Shown: in pieces, positions 5,621 to 7,122 of the stretch
Layout of the letters: each line of letters starts with the position of its first letter
How positions within the stretch are numbered: the stretch's first letter is position 1
Source of the DNA: CAZWUZ01 sp964637655 [NCBI: uncultured bacterium]
Lineage (GTDB): Bacteria; DAOPZR01
Reading direction: 5' to 3'
Length of the DNA: 7,122 nt
NCBI GenBank assembly: GCA_964637655.1
Contig: CAZWUZ010000201.1
Coordinates: 1-7,122 of the forward strand
Notes under the pieces: model-generated
Seen by the model: only the letters and a program-made list of their open reading frames with translations
Databases searched by the model: none
Told to the model about the DNA's origin: nothing
Translations under genes and position numbers: made by a program

Positions 5621-5652
5621 AAAAAGCCCTCTCCCCGGTGAAGGGGAGAGGG
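5621..5652 (-). terminator. Intrinsic terminator of the molybdopterin-subunit gene
   Basis: Read on the minus strand, 10 nt after the TAG at 5663-5665, CCCTCTCCCC, a 6-nt loop TTCACC and GGGGAGAGGG form a perfect 10-bp GC-rich stem followed by CTTTTTC. This is a textbook rho-independent terminator for the gene to its right and would isolate it from the toxin-antitoxin island. Confidence 0.85.
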
Positions 5653-5662
5653 AGGCAGATGG

Positions 5663-7122
5663 CTACAGTTTGCAGACGCGGCGGGGATCGACTTTCGGCG
5701 GCTGCGGGCGCGGGCCCTTCTTATTGAGTGCGCGCCAGACATCTTCCTGCCCGATGGGCATGTGCGTCAAATCGGCCCCGACGGCGTTCTGGATGGCGTT
5801 GCCGACGCCGGAGCAGACGGCAATCATCGAGTGCTCGCCGCAACCGCGGGCGCCGAACGGGCCGTCCAGCTGCGGGGTCTCGACGGCGATACCGACCATT
5901 TCCGGCAGGTCCATCATGGTGAGGATCTTGTTGTCGGTGAAGGACGGGTTGAGCAGCACCCCGTCGGCGGAGTAGATGTACCCCTCGCAGAGCGCGGTAC
6001 CGAGCCCCTGGATGGCGCCGCCGATGATCTGTCCGCGCAGCGTCTTGGGGTTGATCGACTTGCCGATGTCGAAGGCCGAGGCGATCTTGATGACGTTGAA
6101 CGCCCCCGTCTTCGGACAGGCCTCGAGGATGATGCCGTGCGCCCCGTAGGTCCAGTCGAGCGCCGGGCTCCCCTGCCCCGTCTCCTTGTTGAGGTATGAC
6201 AGTCCCTGCGCGACGTAGCGCCCGACTCCGATGATCGGCTCGCCGATGCCGTTGCCGTCAGGGAAGGAGTAGCCGATGGCGATCTCGGAGAACTTCACCG
6301 ATTTTTCCCGGTGATGCTTGACGAAGATGCATTCGCCATCATGGTCGAGATCGACGTCAGTGGCGCGCAGAATCTGTCCGGCCACCGCGTAGGCGCGCTT
6401 GAGCAGGTCCCGGGCCGCGAGGATGGCGGCGTTCCCCGACATGATCAGCCCCTTGGAGGCGACGGTCTGCCAGTCGTACGGTTCCTTCTCGGTGTCGGTG
6501 TCGATGGAGACCTTGACCTTGTCGATGGGGAAGCGCAGCACCTCGGCGATGATCTGCGCGATGGCGGTGTAGGCGCCCTGCCCGATTTCGGAGAGGGCAA
6601 GATTGGCGATGACCGAACCGTTCTCGTTCATCTTGAGGATGACCGCGGTGGCGGTGAAGGGGGGCATGGCCGGCGCCTTGTGCAGCCCGACGACGGCTTT
6701 GCCGATCTTCATCCCGGTCTTTTTCTGCCGCGCCTTCTCCGCGTCGGTCAGCTTCCCGTATTTGATTTCTTTGGCCACCGCGTCGAGACAGCGGGTGACG
6801 TTGCCGGTGTTCTTCGTGATCTTCTCGCCGGTGAGCGTGATGCCGCCCGGCTTGAGCGCATTGACCCGGCGGAAATCGAGCGGGTCCATCTTCAGCTTGC
6901 GCGCGCACATATCATAGTGGCGCTCGATGCCCCAGGAGAACTCAACGTGGCCGAAACCGCGGTAGGCGGTGCCGAACGGCTTGTTGGTGTAGATGGTGTA
7001 GGCGTCGAGCCAGGCATTGGGTATCTCGTACGGACCGGCGGCGGAATAGCCCGACGCGCGGGTGACATTGACCGCGTAATCGGCATAGGCGCCGCTGTCC
7101 CAGTACATCGTCATCTGCTGCG
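5663..7122 (-). CDS. Xanthine dehydrogenase-family molybdopterin-binding subunit (5' partial)
   Basis: This is the large Mo-cofactor subunit of a molybdenum hydroxylase, which oxidises a purine, aldehyde or aromatic substrate by hydroxylation with water; electrons leave through partner FeS and FAD subunits not seen here. The frame is open to the right edge, and about 485 residues of a subunit that is usually 750 or more remain. Numbering from the internal ATG at 7114: the Mo-pterin loop GTAYRGFGHVEF at 48-59, EIGQGAYTAIAQIIAEVL at 176-193, and GARGCGEH with the catalytic Glu near 427. These match the C-terminal Ald_Xan_dh_C2-type domain. GARG-x-GE in place of GAKG-x-GE is found in some anaerobe relatives, as far as I recall. 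The tail ends in a Pro/Lys/Arg-rich stretch and KL. Substrate cannot be told from this part. A strong terminator follows. Confidence 0.93.
   Translation of the reverse strand, partial: QQMTMYWDSGAYADYAVNVTRASGYSAAGPYEIPNAWLDAYTIYTNKPFGTAYRGFGHVEFSWGIERHYDMCARKLKMDPLDFRRVNALKPGGITLTGEKITKNTGNVTRCLDAVAKEIKYGKLTDAEKARQKKTGMKIGKAVVGLHKAPAMPPFTATAVILKMNENGSVIANLALSEIGQGAYTAIAQIIAEVLRFPIDKVKVSIDTDTEKEPYDWQTVASKGLIMSGNAAILAARDLLKRAYAVAGQILRATDVDLDHDGECIFVKHHREKSVKFSEIAIGYSFPDGNGIGEPIIGVGRYVAQGLSYLNKETGQGSPALDWTYGAHGIILEACPKTGAFNVIKIASAFDIGKSINPKTLRGQIIGGAIQGLGTALCEGYIYSADGVLLNPSFTDNKILTMMDLPEMVGIAVETPQLDGPFGARGCGEHSMIAVCSGVGNAIQNAVGADLTHMPIGQEDVWRALNKKGPRPQPPKVDPRRVCKL

Noticed and set aside
5263-5742. 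A full 159-codon minus-strand gene starting at 5742
   Set aside because: Its upstream part runs through the molybdopterin-subunit gene end, the terminator and the palindromic repeats; only the last 35 codons look coding and fit the split small gene.
6357-6908. Second minus-strand frame inside the molybdopterin-subunit gene
   Set aside because: It is Arg/His/Gln-rich with no motifs, while the main frame has the conserved hydroxylase motifs without interruption.

Overview
This GC-rich window looks like chromosomal DNA from a Gram-negative-type bacterium. The high GC, the dispersed REP-like palindromes, the anaerobe-style molybdenum hydroxylase and the toxin-antitoxin debris would suit a deltaproteobacterium or similar environmental lineage, but no rRNA or other marker is present, so the taxon is only a guess.

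Left block (1-4013): a surface-glycan or glycolipid modification cassette. Three plus-strand genes overlap head to tail: a DUF2079-like multi-membrane protein (5' end outside the window), a DPM1/GtrB-type family 2 glycosyltransferase with two C-terminal membrane helices, and a zinc-ribbon SAM methyltransferase. The overlaps (20 and 17 nt) imply translational coupling. A membrane-anchored SGNH hydrolase on the minus strand converges on them, its 3' end overlapping the methyltransferase gene by 23 nt. The likely theme is a polyprenyl-phosphate-linked sugar made at the membrane, used by a GT-C-like protein, with methyl and acyl decoration. The glycosyltransferase has lost the usual Asp-Asp of its first nucleotide-binding loop.

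Middle block (4014-5662): a small accessory island, all genes on the minus strand, with visibly lower GC in the PIN pair. It holds (i) a PIN-domain toxin-like gene with a clear sigma70 promoter, translationally coupled (ATGA) to a 64-aa partner, in toxin-first order; (ii) a YgiT/MqsA-type zinc-finger antitoxin-like gene; and (iii) just upstream of it, a 52-aa antitoxin-like reading frame split by a +1 shift at a GGG-UGA site. Copies of a 32-nt REP-like palindrome lie on both sides: an inverted doublet plus decayed copies at 4029-4180 and a nearly identical copy at 5570-5601.

Right block (5663-7122): the C-terminal part of a xanthine dehydrogenase-family molybdopterin-binding subunit on the minus strand, ending in a strong intrinsic terminator formed from another dispersed-type palindrome.
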